NCBI GenBank assembly: GCA_001829675.1
Contig: MIBZ01000039.1
Coordinates: 1 to 55,917 of the forward strand
Direction of reading: 5' to 3'
DNA length: 55,917 nucleotides
Origin: Sulfurimonas sp. RIFCSPLOWO2_12_36_12
Lineage (GTDB): Bacteria > Campylobacterota > Campylobacteria > Campylobacterales > Sulfurimonadaceae
A program made the position numbers and the translations under genes. Under the pieces are notes generated by a model. That model made no database searches, was not told where the DNA came from, and saw only the letters and a list, made by a program, of their open reading frames with translations. Below, in pieces: positions 16,280 to 24,539 of this stretch (its first letter is position 1; each line of letters opens with the position of its first letter).

Positions 16280-17444
16280 AATCAATATATATCTTGTTGA
16301 GTATGCGATTAACTCACTGCTTAGACAAAAATATAAAACGCTTTTTATAACCCTTGTTTTAACTGCTCTTATATTTTTGCTGTCATCCATTTTCTTTATA
16401 ACAAACTCCATAAAGTATGAGTTGCAAAGCACGGTTGATTCACTTCCGGAGATAACAGTTCAAAAGATTAATGGCGGTCGTCATTATGATATTGAAGTAA
16501 GTGTGGCAGATGATATTTTAGCGATAACCGGTGTAAAGAGTGCTGTTGCAAGGGTTTGGGGGTACTACTACTTTGAAAACGCAGGAGTAAACTTTAGTGT
16601 TGTCGGTATAGATGAGTATGAGGAGCAGTATAAAAACTCTCTTACAAATGTTGCAAAAACGCTTGATTTTAGCGCTTCGTCAATGATTCTCGGAGCAGGT
16701 GTTAAAAAAATTATAAATGAAAATTACTACAAAGAGTACTTTAACTTTATAAAACCAGACGGAACGCTCAAGAGAGTAGATATTGGCGGAGTTTTTGACA
16801 CTGATACAGAGTTAGAGTCAAATGATGTGATAGTTATGAGCAAAGAGAGTGTTAGAGAAATTTTTGATATGTCAGAGAATAAAGCTACCGACATAGTTGT
16901 AAAAGTTGCAAATGAGGATGAGATTGCCACCGTTGCTTTAAAGATTAAACTTTTATATCCAGATAGCAGAGTAATAACAAAAGATGATTTAAAAATAAGC
17001 TACCAAAATATTTTTGACTACAAAAGCGGAATTTTTTTAGCACTCTTTGTTGTATCGCTCTTTACTTTTTTTATAATTATATATGACAAACTAAGCGGAC
17101 TTAGCAGCGAAGAGAAGAGAGAGATAGGGGTTTTAAAAGCAATCGGCTGGAGAGTTGATGATGTGCTTAAGGAGAAATTTTATGAGGGTTTTATTGTCTC
17201 ATTTTTTTCCTATATGTCGGGAGTTATTTTAGCTCTCTTTTTTGTCTATATGCTAAGAGCTCCGCTTCTTCAAAATATATTTACAGGCTACTCACAGTTA
17301 AAAACCTCATTCACGCTTCCATTTGTATTTGATATGCAGACACTTGCTCTTATCTTTTTTTTAAGTGTCCCGATATATATAGCAGCGACGATAATTCCTT
17401 CATGGCGAAGTGCTGCCCTAGAAGCCGATGAGGTTATAAGATGA
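16269..17444 (+). CDS. MacB/FtsX-family ABC transporter permease
   Basis: The 391-residue protein has the four-helix FtsX/MacB layout. One helix at about residues 21-45 is followed by a large periplasmic domain (about 46-255). Three more helices follow in the last 140 residues, and the coupling motif EKREIGVLKAIGW precedes the third. MacB-type systems do mechanotransmission across the periplasm or extract lipoproteins rather than import solutes. The ATPase is encoded directly downstream with a four-base overlap. Neighbouring NosL-type proteins suggest a role in copper or lipoprotein handling at the periplasmic face, by inference. Confidence 0.85.
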   Translation: MRTKINIYLVEYAINSLLRQKYKTLFITLVLTALIFLLSSIFFITNSIKYELQSTVDSLPEITVQKINGGRHYDIEVSVADDILAITGVKSAVARVWGYYYFENAGVNFSVVGIDEYEEQYKNSLTNVAKTLDFSASSMILGAGVKKIINENYYKEYFNFIKPDGTLKRVDIGGVFDTDTELESNDVIVMSKESVREIFDMSENKATDIVVKVANEDEIATVALKIKLLYPDSRVITKDDLKISYQNIFDYKSGIFLALFVVSLFTFFIIIYDKLSGLSSEEKREIGVLKAIGWRVDDVLKEKFYEGFIVSFFSYMSGVILALFFVYMLRAPLLQNIFTGYSQLKTSFTLPFVFDMQTLALIFFLSVPIYIAATIIPSWRSAALEADEVIR

Positions 17445-18112
17445 TGATTGAACTAAAAAATATAACAAAAATATATGAAGTAAATAAAAATAATATAGTT
17501 ACTGCTTTAGATAATATAAACCTAGAGATAAGAGAGGGTGAGTTGGTGGTTTTAAAAGGAGCAAGCGGAAGCGGTAAAAGTACAATACTTTCGCTAATTG
17601 CAGCTCTTAGTAAGCCCACCAGCGGAGAGATTGTAGTAGAAACAAGCAGAGTCTCTAAACTTTCTGATAATTTTGCGTCTGATTTTAGACGCGACAACAT
17701 AGGCTTTGTATTTCAAAAATATAACCTTATTCCTGCTCTTAGTGTAAAAGAGAATATTATTTTGCCGCTTGTCCCTCTAAATTTACATGTAAAAGAGATT
17801 GAAGAGAAATTAATAAGAGTTTTAAAGATGTTTCATATAGAGCATAAAGAGAATCAGCTTGTTAAAAATCTCTCAGGAGGGGAACAGCAGAGGGTTGCAA
17901 TTGCAAGAGCAAATGTGAACAACCCTAAAATAATCTTGGCAGATGAGCCGACGGCAAATCTTGATGAGAAGCTCTCTTTATCTTTTATTGAGATTCTTAA
18001 GGAGCTTAAAGCTGAAGGAAAAACTATAGTTGTAGCAACACACGACCCTCTCTTTTTTAACCTTGAGATTGTTGATAGAGTAGTAGAGATTCATCAGGGA
18101 GTTCTGCTTTAG
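17441..18112 (+). CDS. MacB/LolD-type ABC transporter ATPase
   Basis: The 223-residue ATPase has the Walker A motif GASGSGKST, the Q-loop in FVFQKYNLIPALSV, the signature LSGGEQQRVAIARA, the Walker B ILADEPTANLD and the H-loop VATHD. The ALSVKENIILPL stretch is typical of the LolD/MacB branch. It overlaps the permease gene by four bases and its stop is directly followed by the next start. It should power the preceding permease. Confidence 0.92.
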   Translation: MMIELKNITKIYEVNKNNIVTALDNINLEIREGELVVLKGASGSGKSTILSLIAALSKPTSGEIVVETSRVSKLSDNFASDFRRDNIGFVFQKYNLIPALSVKENIILPLVPLNLHVKEIEEKLIRVLKMFHIEHKENQLVKNLSGGEQQRVAIARANVNNPKIILADEPTANLDEKLSLSFIEILKELKAEGKTIVVATHDPLFFNLEIVDRVVEIHQGVLL

Positions 18113-19060
18113 ATGATTTTAACTCCGGAAGTTTTAGCCATATTGATTTTAAATGCAATATTTGCTCTTTTTGGGATGGTTGCATTTGTCTTAAGCGTTA
18201 AAATTTATCTAAATTGGGATATAAACTCTACATCGACAGCTCAGTACCGCCTAGAGAAGCAGAGCAGTCTGGCGGCAACAATTATAAAATATATTTTTTC
18301 AATAAAGGTACCGCTGTTTATATTTTTTATCTTTACTCTTGATAAGATTTCAAATGTGCTGACAGGCGCAATGTGCGCTGCCGGCGTAGTTGATGCAACA
18401 GAGCAGGGCACATACTTGATTGTTTTAAAAATTATAAATCTCTATCTGTTTGCACTTTGGTTAAAACTCAACGCTGAGGATGTAAAAGATAGAAATCAGC
18501 CGCATACAAAATTAAAGTTTGGATTCTTTGCGCTTATCTTTTTTCTATTTATAGTTGAGGTTATTTTAGAGTGGGTGATGTTTAGTGCAATAGAGATAGA
18601 CAAAATGGTTAGCTGTTGCGGCAGCATCTACTCAAGCTCTGCAAACTCCGGCATATCTTCCATCTTCTCTTTAGGCACGGCTGCGCTTTTGGCTCTTTTT
18701 TACGGAAACTATCTGTTGATAGTTCTGTTCTATTTTTTAAAAAAAAGATACCTTTTTGCGGTAACAAATATGTTGTTTGTTGTGATTGCCATTATTGCTC
18801 TGATACTGTTTTTTGGAACATATATATATGAACTTCCATCACACCATTGCCCATTTTGCTTCTTACAGAGGGATTATTACTATATTGGTTATTTAATATA
18901 CGGTATGCTTTTTGTAGGGACATTTTATGGTTTAGTTGTTGGTTTTTTTAAAGAATCGATATTAAGTTACAAAATATCACTTTTATTTAATTCTCTTTAT
19001 GTTATATTATTGTCACTGTATGTCGTTGTTTATTATCTAAAAAACGGTGTTTTGCTCTAA
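18113..19060 (+). CDS. Polytopic membrane protein with a DsbB-like CPFC motif
   Basis: The 315-residue protein has about eight hydrophobic segments. Its cysteines are paired: C168-C169 (SCCGS) in one loop and C246/C249 in HHCPFCFLQRDYYYIGY, with a lone C88 in MCAAG. CPxCxxQR resembles the active loop of DsbB/VKOR-type quinone-linked thiol oxidases (DsbB has a CxxC followed by a nearby Arg). The two histidines before the CPFC could also bind metal. It follows the ATPase without a gap. A thiol-redox or copper-related membrane protein is the best inference; no family name is claimed. Confidence 0.6.
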   Translation: MILTPEVLAILILNAIFALFGMVAFVLSVKIYLNWDINSTSTAQYRLEKQSSLAATIIKYIFSIKVPLFIFFIFTLDKISNVLTGAMCAAGVVDATEQGTYLIVLKIINLYLFALWLKLNAEDVKDRNQPHTKLKFGFFALIFFLFIVEVILEWVMFSAIEIDKMVSCCGSIYSSSANSGISSIFSLGTAALLALFYGNYLLIVLFYFLKKRYLFAVTNMLFVVIAIIALILFFGTYIYELPSHHCPFCFLQRDYYYIGYLIYGMLFVGTFYGLVVGFFKESILSYKISLLFNSLYVILLSLYVVVYYLKNGVLL

Positions 19061-19068
19061 GGATTTGA

Positions 19069-19503
19069 ATGTTGAAGTTAAAATTTTTGTTTTTACCGTT
19101 TATATTGTTTCTGTTTTTGGGCTGTAGTGAACAAAAAACAGATAATGCCCCTGCCGAGTTGCACTGGGATAGAGATATGTGCGATAGATGTGTAATGGTA
19201 ATAAGCGATAGAAAAAATGCTCTGCAATATAGGGAGCCTGCTACAAAAAAATTGTATAAATTTGATGACATCGGATGTATGGCTCTTTGGTTTAACGAAG
19301 AAAATCTTAGTTATAAAGATAGTGTAAAAATCTGGATTACAGATGCCAAAAGCGGCGAGTGGATTGATGCAAGAAGTGCATTTTATACAGCTGGAAATGT
19401 CACTCCTATGGCATTTGGGTATAGCGGTTATAAATCAAAAGAGTCTATTGGACTAAATGAAGAAATTTTTACATATAATGAAGTGATAAAGAAGATAAAA
19501 TGA
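19069..19503 (+). CDS. nosL: NosL-family copper-binding lipoprotein
   Basis: The 144-residue protein has a lipoprotein signal (LFLGC, lipidated C19) and the NosL site MCDRCVM (C38, C41, M43). The conserved YKFDDIGCMALWF, SGEWIDARSAFYTAG and PMAFGYSGY segments follow. NosL carries Cu(I) for assembly of the copper sites of NosZ. It ends a same-strand cluster away from the main nos genes and overlaps the following regulator by four bases. Another NosL lies in the main cluster, so this is a second copy, probably serving the ABC/thiol cluster or acting redundantly. Confidence 0.85.
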   Translation: MLKLKFLFLPFILFLFLGCSEQKTDNAPAELHWDRDMCDRCVMVISDRKNALQYREPATKKLYKFDDIGCMALWFNEENLSYKDSVKIWITDAKSGEWIDARSAFYTAGNVTPMAFGYSGYKSKESIGLNEEIFTYNEVIKKIK

Positions 19504-20129
19504 GAACACATTTAAAAAACATAGTTCTTTTCCAAAATGTGGATGAAGAGACTATAAAAAATATAGAAAGTTTTACAACCGAGCATAAAGTGCCAAAAGA
19601 GAGTATAGTTTTTTATGAGGGCGACGAACCAAAATATCTCTACCTTTTGGTAAAAGGTGTTATCAAGCTCTATAAAACATCATCAAATCATAAAGAGGTC
19701 GTGTTAAAATATTTCCACGACAATGAACTTATAGGTGAAGTCGCAAACTTTGAAGGTATGCCGTATCCCGCAACTGCAAAAGCTTATAGTGAAGTCGAAG
19801 TTTTAAAAATTGACTTTGAGAAGCTAAAAAATGTTATTTTTTTAAATCCGAATCTGGCTTTTAATATCCAAACATCTTTGGTAAAAAAGATTAAAAATCT
19901 TGAAAATTTGATATCAACAAATCTTGTTTTAGACTCAAAAGAGCGAGTTGCAAAATATATCTATAATCATACAGATGATTTTTTTGAGACAAAAAATATT
20001 GAAATTGCTGAAATTCTCGGTGTCTCCCCTGAGACACTCTCTAGAATTTTAAAATTTTTTAAAGACCATGACATAATAAATGTCAAAAGAAAGTTTATTG
20101 ACAAAGAAGCACTTATAGAATTTTTTTAA
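19500..20129 (+). CDS. Crp/Fnr-family transcription regulator
   Basis: The 209-residue protein has a cyclic-nucleotide-type beta-roll (about residues 1-115), a long dimer helix and a C-terminal winged helix. The recognition helix reads SPETLSRILKFF, with E178, S181 and R182 forming the ExxSR pattern that reads TTGA in FNR. It contains no cysteine, so it cannot carry the FNR iron-sulfur cluster. It more likely senses haem/NO or another ligand, as in DNR or NssR-type proteins. Being last in the NosL-ABC unit, next to the nos cluster, it is a candidate activator of the three FNR-type boxes in the window. Confidence 0.85.
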   Translation: MRTHLKNIVLFQNVDEETIKNIESFTTEHKVPKESIVFYEGDEPKYLYLLVKGVIKLYKTSSNHKEVVLKYFHDNELIGEVANFEGMPYPATAKAYSEVEVLKIDFEKLKNVIFLNPNLAFNIQTSLVKKIKNLENLISTNLVLDSKERVAKYIYNHTDDFFETKNIEIAEILGVSPETLSRILKFFKDHDIINVKRKFIDKEALIEFF

Positions 20130-20139
20130 AATGCTTTAT

Positions 20140-20610
20140 TTAAATTTTTCCATTTAAAAGGTTTATAAGAGCTTCTTTAACCTCGTTAAAACCAAAGATT
20201 CTCTTTCCTTTGTGCCCAAAAGCGAAAATTTTTGCGTCGTCATATTTTTCAAAAGCAACTAAATCATCTCCTGCCGGCGAAGTTTCAGTGCTGCCGTAAA
20301 CAAAAAATGCTCCTCTTGCGTTTATCGGCTTCTTTGTAGCAAAATCTGTAACTACTATATCTTTCATCTCCTCTTCGCTTTTAACACCTATATCAAACCA
20401 TTTGCCTGGTCTAAAATAGAACTCAAACATAGACTTTGGGCTGGAAAAAAATATCTTCTTACCGTTTGTGAGTTCTATTTTTGAAACCCACTCCGGAGAT
20501 TTGCTAACTTGCAGATTTCTAACCACGCAGGTTGTCTTCTTATCATAATCCATGGTATATGAAAAGAGCAGACTTGCCATAAAGATGGCTGTATATAAAA
20601 TTTTTTTCAT
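20140..20610 (-). CDS. NosL-like periplasmic protein lacking the CxxCxM site
   Basis: The 156-residue protein has a signal peptide (about residues 1-18) and the NosL fold landmarks: KIFFSSPKSMFEFYF, the KKPINARGAFFVYGS strand and the FAFGHKGKRIFGF end. The metal-binding CxxC(G/N)M is replaced by a single cysteine (C28 in TTCVVRN). It therefore binds copper differently or not at all. It is the last gene of the nos cluster, 12 bases after nosY, and meets the Crp/Fnr gene tail to tail. Its chaperone role is an inference. Confidence 0.7.
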   Translation of the reverse strand: MKKILYTAIFMASLLFSYTMDYDKKTTCVVRNLQVSKSPEWVSKIELTNGKKIFFSSPKSMFEFYFRPGKWFDIGVKSEEEMKDIVVTDFATKKPINARGAFFVYGSTETSPAGDDLVAFEKYDDAKIFAFGHKGKRIFGFNEVKEALINLLNGKI

Positions 20611-20622
20611 TTCGATTCTCCT

Positions 20623-21450
20623 TTAAACTAAATCTTTTTTCTTAAATATTATAAATCCGATTGTCGCAAAAAATATTCCCAAAGCAAGAGGATAAATTAT
20701 GCTTAAAAACAGAAAAAGAGCTCTGCTCATGGAATCCAGTATGTAAAAAGCAACAGGACCCATAACTGTAAGTTCCGGATCAAACAAAGAGATGGCAGCG
20801 ACGCGAAAAAGCTCCATTGGATTTATCATTGCTATAAAAATAATTAGTTGCTCATCTAATCTCTGCTGCATCATAAGTGAAATAAGGGCGATATCTATAA
20901 AAGCAAGTAAAAATATCCAGATAAAAAATGCGATGCCAAGGGCCACTTCTGAAGATTTTACAATAGAGGAGATAAAAAAGGCTATTCCTAAAAAAGCACT
21001 AGAGAGCGAAAAAAGAAGACCCGTATATAAAAAGAAGATATTCCACGGAATCGGACTTCCCTTAATAGAGCCATACACGATGGCAATAATCATAGCAAAC
21101 AAAACAGGAATATAAACCGTAATAAATCTGCCTATAACTTTACCCCAGTAATACTGTTTGAGCGATATTGGAAAAGAGAGCATATACTCTAATATATGGT
21201 TGTCTCTATCTCCGGAAATAGAACGAACCGTTGTTATTAAAATAAATATAGGAAGAATTACTATCGTAATTTGTATATACATTAGCAGAAGTCTGCTGAG
21301 TCCGCTAAAGCCCATTACTTGCGATTCTGTGACTCCTGCAATAAAGAAGAGTGCGATAAGTCCGCCAAATACGAGGGAGTAAACTAAAAACCATTTGGCT
21401 CTTATGGACTCTTTTAAATCAAGATAAGCGATTAAATATAAATTTTTCAA
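20623..21450 (-). CDS. nosY: NosY, permease of the NosDFY maturation complex
   Basis: NosY is the membrane half of the NosDFY ABC complex needed to build the CuZ site of nitrous oxide reductase. The 275-residue protein has six hydrophobic segments and the ABC-2 type pattern, including SGDRDNHILEYMLSFPISLKQYYWGKVIGRF in the first cytoplasmic region. That region probably contacts NosF. It lies nine bases after nosL. Size matches NosY from Wolinella and other clade II nos clusters. Confidence 0.9.
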   Translation of the reverse strand: MKNLYLIAYLDLKESIRAKWFLVYSLVFGGLIALFFIAGVTESQVMGFSGLSRLLLMYIQITIVILPIFILITTVRSISGDRDNHILEYMLSFPISLKQYYWGKVIGRFITVYIPVLFAMIIAIVYGSIKGSPIPWNIFFLYTGLLFSLSSAFLGIAFFISSIVKSSEVALGIAFFIWIFLLAFIDIALISLMMQQRLDEQLIIFIAMINPMELFRVAAISLFDPELTVMGPVAFYILDSMSRALFLFLSIIYPLALGIFFATIGFIIFKKKDLV

Positions 21451-21459
21451 ATCAATCCT

Positions 21460-21915
21460 TTAGTTTGCTAACATCTGTTTTCTGATTTTTGGATTTGCCA
21501 TGTGTTCACCTCTTAACATTTTTATACTCACTTCATCTATTTTTATTGAGCTGCTTCTCTTTTTTTCATATGCACTAAAACCATAATTCATAGGAGTCTG
21601 CTCGTCTGTAGTAAAAAAAGCATTAGATGCCGGTATATATTTTTGTGTATCATTTGAAAAAACTTCTACATCGCTGCCGTTTAAATCTGTATCCGTATCT
21701 TTTGCCCATAAAACGAGGCATCCTATGTCATCAAAAACATATGTTTTAGCCTTATTGTGTAGTTTTGCCGTATTAATATTTGACTCATGAGTGCTCATGT
21801 TGCATTTTGGACATCTTTGTTCACTGTTTGTTACGGCATCAGAGGAGTTGCATGCACTCATAAAAAAAAGAGTAAAGAGAGCCAAAAAAGTGCGCAAAAT
21901 ATTAAAATTTTTCAT
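21460..21915 (-). CDS. nosL: NosL, copper lipoprotein of the nos cluster
   Basis: The 151-residue protein has a lipobox (FMSAC, C22) and the Cu(I) site CPKCNM (C35, C38, M40), followed by YVFDDIGCLVLWA and TPMNYGFSAYEKK. NosL delivers copper to the NosZ assembly path on the outer face of the inner membrane or at the outer membrane. It overlaps nosF by 14 bases. Here nosL lies between nosF and nosY, whereas in Wolinella succinogenes the order is F-Y-L. Confidence 0.92.
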   Translation of the reverse strand: MKNFNILRTFLALFTLFFMSACNSSDAVTNSEQRCPKCNMSTHESNINTAKLHNKAKTYVFDDIGCLVLWAKDTDTDLNGSDVEVFSNDTQKYIPASNAFFTTDEQTPMNYGFSAYEKKRSSSIKIDEVSIKMLRGEHMANPKIRKQMLAN

Positions 21916-22540
21916 CTGATACTATTTTTCCCATGTCCATATAGATTTGCCTGTTTACAAGATTTTTGACCTCTTCTAGTCTATGTGTAACAAAAAGAAG
22001 AATCTTCTCATCTTCATTCTGTTTTAAAAGTCTATAAAAATCATCTCTTGCTTTTGGGTCAAGATTTGCAGTCGGCTCATCATAAATGATGATACTGCTT
22101 TTTTTGGCTAAGCTGATAGCAATAAGAAGTTTCTGCTTCATGCCTCCGCTAAGTTTAAAAAAGGATTTGTTGAGATTTGCACTTATGTCAAGTTTCATCT
22201 CATCCGAATAGTGCTTAATCAGCTCTTTGTCAACATCTGCGCTGATGCTTATATATTGCATAAGCTCTTCAATGCTTAGTTTAATCGGAGGCGGAAGTTG
22301 CGGTACAAAGCTTATATTTTTTAACACTTTAATTCTATCTTTGATTGGGTCAAGTCCATCGATGAGAACTTTACCGCTATTTGGATGATAGTATCCTAAT
22401 ATAGAGCGTATAAGAGTTGTTTTACCGGCTCCATTTGCTCCCATAAGTGCAACAGAATCATTTTTATTAAAGTCACAACTTACATTGTCAAGCGATATGT
22501 TCGTACCAAATTTTTTGGTGAGATTTTCTATGTTAATCAT
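21902..22540 (-). CDS. nosF: NosF, ATPase of the NosDFY complex
   Basis: The 212-residue ATPase has the Walker A motif GANGAGKTT, the signature LSGGMKQKLLIAISLA, the Walker B IIIYDEPTANLD and the switch histidine in VTHRLEEVK. In the nos context it energises NosDY for maturation of CuZ, where sulfur and copper are built into NosZ in the periplasm. It lies three bases downstream of nosH. Confidence 0.93.
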   Translation of the reverse strand: MINIENLTKKFGTNISLDNVSCDFNKNDSVALMGANGAGKTTLIRSILGYYHPNSGKVLIDGLDPIKDRIKVLKNISFVPQLPPPIKLSIEELMQYISISADVDKELIKHYSDEMKLDISANLNKSFFKLSGGMKQKLLIAISLAKKSSIIIYDEPTANLDPKARDDFYRLLKQNEDEKILLFVTHRLEEVKNLVNRQIYMDMGKIVSDEKF

Positions 22541-22543
22541 TTT

Positions 22544-23449
22544 TTATACCAAGCTTTTAAGTCTAAAATCAAAGTTGAGTGCATCCGTGTGGCAAACATC
22601 TATGCATCTTCCGCATAAAGTACAATCTGCACCGGTAATATACTCTCTTGTAATTCTTTTTTCTTCTCTTTGTTTATCATATTTTGCTTTTGTAATCTCT
22701 AAAACCTGATTTTCAAAGCAGACATCATGACAAACCATACAGTGGTCGCAATTATCATTCCACTCAATTCTTAGAGCTGAGAGTTTTCCGATGTAGCCAT
22801 ATGTTGTTCCAATCGGGCAGATATATGTACACCAAGCTCTTCGAGAGTAAAAAACTTCAATAGTAAAAACAGCCGCAACCCATAAAAAAGCTAAACTCCA
22901 TCCATATGCAATCATTCTGCTAAGAATTCCTATGACATTGAAAGTTTCAAAAACTAAATATCCGCTTACAAATGATAAAATTAAAAAAACAGCCCAAAAG
23001 ATGTGCCTTATTCTATGGTCAAATTTTCTCTCTTTTATGATTTTTTTCTCAACAAGAGTGTTATGCCACTTTTCACCCATTTCACTTAACAACCCATAAG
23101 GACAAACCCAAGCGCAGTAGCTTCTGCCACCAACAAGAAGGTAGAAAATAAGAATCGTAGCAGAGCCGATTATGATGTTTACCGGCACTTCATGTGTTGC
23201 CAAAAATAGCTGCATTGTTGTAAATATATCAATAAGGTGAAAACCTAAAAATCTTGATCCGTTAAGCGTTCCCTCTAATATTTGAATGTCAATATGGAAA
23301 GAGAGAAAAAAGAGTAAATGGATTGAGATAACAAGTATCCATCTCTTCATTCTATAACTAAAAACTCTTTTTCCATCTCTTGTGGTATTAAAAAAAGTTG
23401 ATAAAAAAGAGGAGTGTTTTATAGTTTCTCTATTGTTGTATTTATCCAT
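22544..23449 (-). CDS. nosH: NosH, NapH-like quinol-side iron-sulfur protein
   Basis: The 301-residue protein has four to five hydrophobic segments with the NapH signatures CAWVCPYG and CTYICPIG between them. Two C-terminal [4Fe-4S] motifs follow, CDHCMVCHDVC and CTLCGRCIDVC. NapH-type proteins take electrons from menaquinol and pass them to NapG-type partners; here NosG is the partner. Together they would feed NosZ through the NosC cytochromes, as proposed for Wolinella. The N-terminus is cytoplasmic and charged. Confidence 0.93.
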   Translation of the reverse strand: MDKYNNRETIKHSSFLSTFFNTTRDGKRVFSYRMKRWILVISIHLLFFLSFHIDIQILEGTLNGSRFLGFHLIDIFTTMQLFLATHEVPVNIIIGSATILIFYLLVGGRSYCAWVCPYGLLSEMGEKWHNTLVEKKIIKERKFDHRIRHIFWAVFLILSFVSGYLVFETFNVIGILSRMIAYGWSLAFLWVAAVFTIEVFYSRRAWCTYICPIGTTYGYIGKLSALRIEWNDNCDHCMVCHDVCFENQVLEITKAKYDKQREEKRITREYITGADCTLCGRCIDVCHTDALNFDFRLKSLV

Positions 23450-23454
23450 TTCTT

Positions 23455-23955
23455 TTATTCACTTTGCTTCTGAGATTGTAAAGAAAAGGCACCGATTTCA
23501 TCAGCAAATTTTCTTAGCTCTTCTTCACTTGTATTAATCAAGAGTCCTTTCATAATAATATTCTCTTTTCTTCCGGCTTTAAAATCAATCAAATCTTTAT
23601 ATATTTTTTCACTGTTTTGCCCATAAAGTTTTGGACCCATAAGTTTTCTGTCATCTTGTTCTCCCGAGCCGTTTGCTCCATGACATGCCGCACATTTGCT
23701 CTTATACTCTGCGCTTGTTTTGATATTTCCGATATTTCCGGCTTTATCTTTTATTGCTTTTAGCTGATCCGTCTCTTTTTCTCTGTCGCTTTTCTCTTGA
23801 AGGGAGTTTGCTTCTGATTGTGCTGATGATTTAGTGCCGATATTTTCTACCACCTTTGAGTGTTCACCTCCTTGGTAAGCTCTGCCTTGTGATGCTGTGT
23901 ACGCCATTAGTGCAAATATAAGGAGTGTTAATGCTCCTACGATAATATTTTTCAT
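23455..23955 (-). CDS. nosC2: NosC2, monohaem cytochrome c
   Basis: The 166-residue protein has one N-terminal hydrophobic segment (about residues 5-18) acting as a signal or anchor and a charged linker. One haem site CAACHG lies in the second half, followed by MGPKLYGQ, which provides the methionine-containing loop. GLLINTSEEELRKFADEIG is the last cytochrome helix. In clade II nos clusters such cytochromes shuttle electrons between NosGH and NosZ. It lies five bases from nosH and four from nosC1. Confidence 0.88.
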   Translation of the reverse strand: MKNIIVGALTLLIFALMAYTASQGRAYQGGEHSKVVENIGTKSSAQSEANSLQEKSDREKETDQLKAIKDKAGNIGNIKTSAEYKSKCAACHGANGSGEQDDRKLMGPKLYGQNSEKIYKDLIDFKAGRKENIIMKGLLINTSEEELRKFADEIGAFSLQSQKQSE

Positions 23956-23959
23956 ATCT

Positions 23960-24529
23960 CTATTTCCTCATCTCTTCTATTCTTTTATTAAAATCATAAA
24001 TCTCTTTTGCCAACTTTCTTATTTCAGTTTCGCTCATTTGAGCTACAAGGTCACGCATTAGGACATTTTTTAGAGAACCATCTTTAAATTTTGAGATTTT
24101 TTCAAATATATAATCAGCATCTTTGCCAAGAAGAGAAGGTCCTATAATTCCATTTGCATAATCATTGTGACACGCAGAGCATTTCACTATAAACTCTTTA
24201 CTTAGCTTTTTTACAAGCATTGAAATCTCTACCTTTTCATAAGGGCTTCTTACATTTACATTTGCATCAAGAGTGCTTCGTGGCTTTGGCTTTGAGTCAT
24301 CCTCACCTTTAATGTTGTAGTCATAGTAATAAGATTTACTTTGGTTTTGATCACTCTCTTTTTCTGCAACCTTAATCTCTTTTGCATTTTCATTTGCCAC
24401 AATCTCAATTTTTTGTGAAGCAGTTGTATTTGTTTCATCACTTTTGTTGCTGTTATCACTGCAACCGGCAAAAAGAAAAATTGTCAATGCCGCTGCTTTT
24501 ATCATATATTCTATTTTTTTTGTTTTCAT
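23960..24529 (-). CDS. nosC1: NosC1, monohaem cytochrome c lipoprotein
   Basis: ATG 24529 was chosen because it opens a clear lipoprotein signal (AALTIFLFAGC); a longer frame up to 24769 merely overlaps nosG. The 189-residue protein has a long polar linker (about residues 25-105). One haem site CSACHN follows, then GPSLLGK and a closing helix with SETEIRKLAKEIYDF. The core is paralogous to NosC2. It probably receives electrons from NosG and passes them to NosC2 or NosZ. Confidence 0.88.
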   Translation of the reverse strand: MKTKKIEYMIKAAALTIFLFAGCSDNSNKSDETNTTASQKIEIVANENAKEIKVAEKESDQNQSKSYYYDYNIKGEDDSKPKPRSTLDANVNVRSPYEKVEISMLVKKLSKEFIVKCSACHNDYANGIIGPSLLGKDADYIFEKISKFKDGSLKNVLMRDLVAQMSETEIRKLAKEIYDFNKRIEEMRK

Positions 24530-24539
24530 TATTTTGCCT

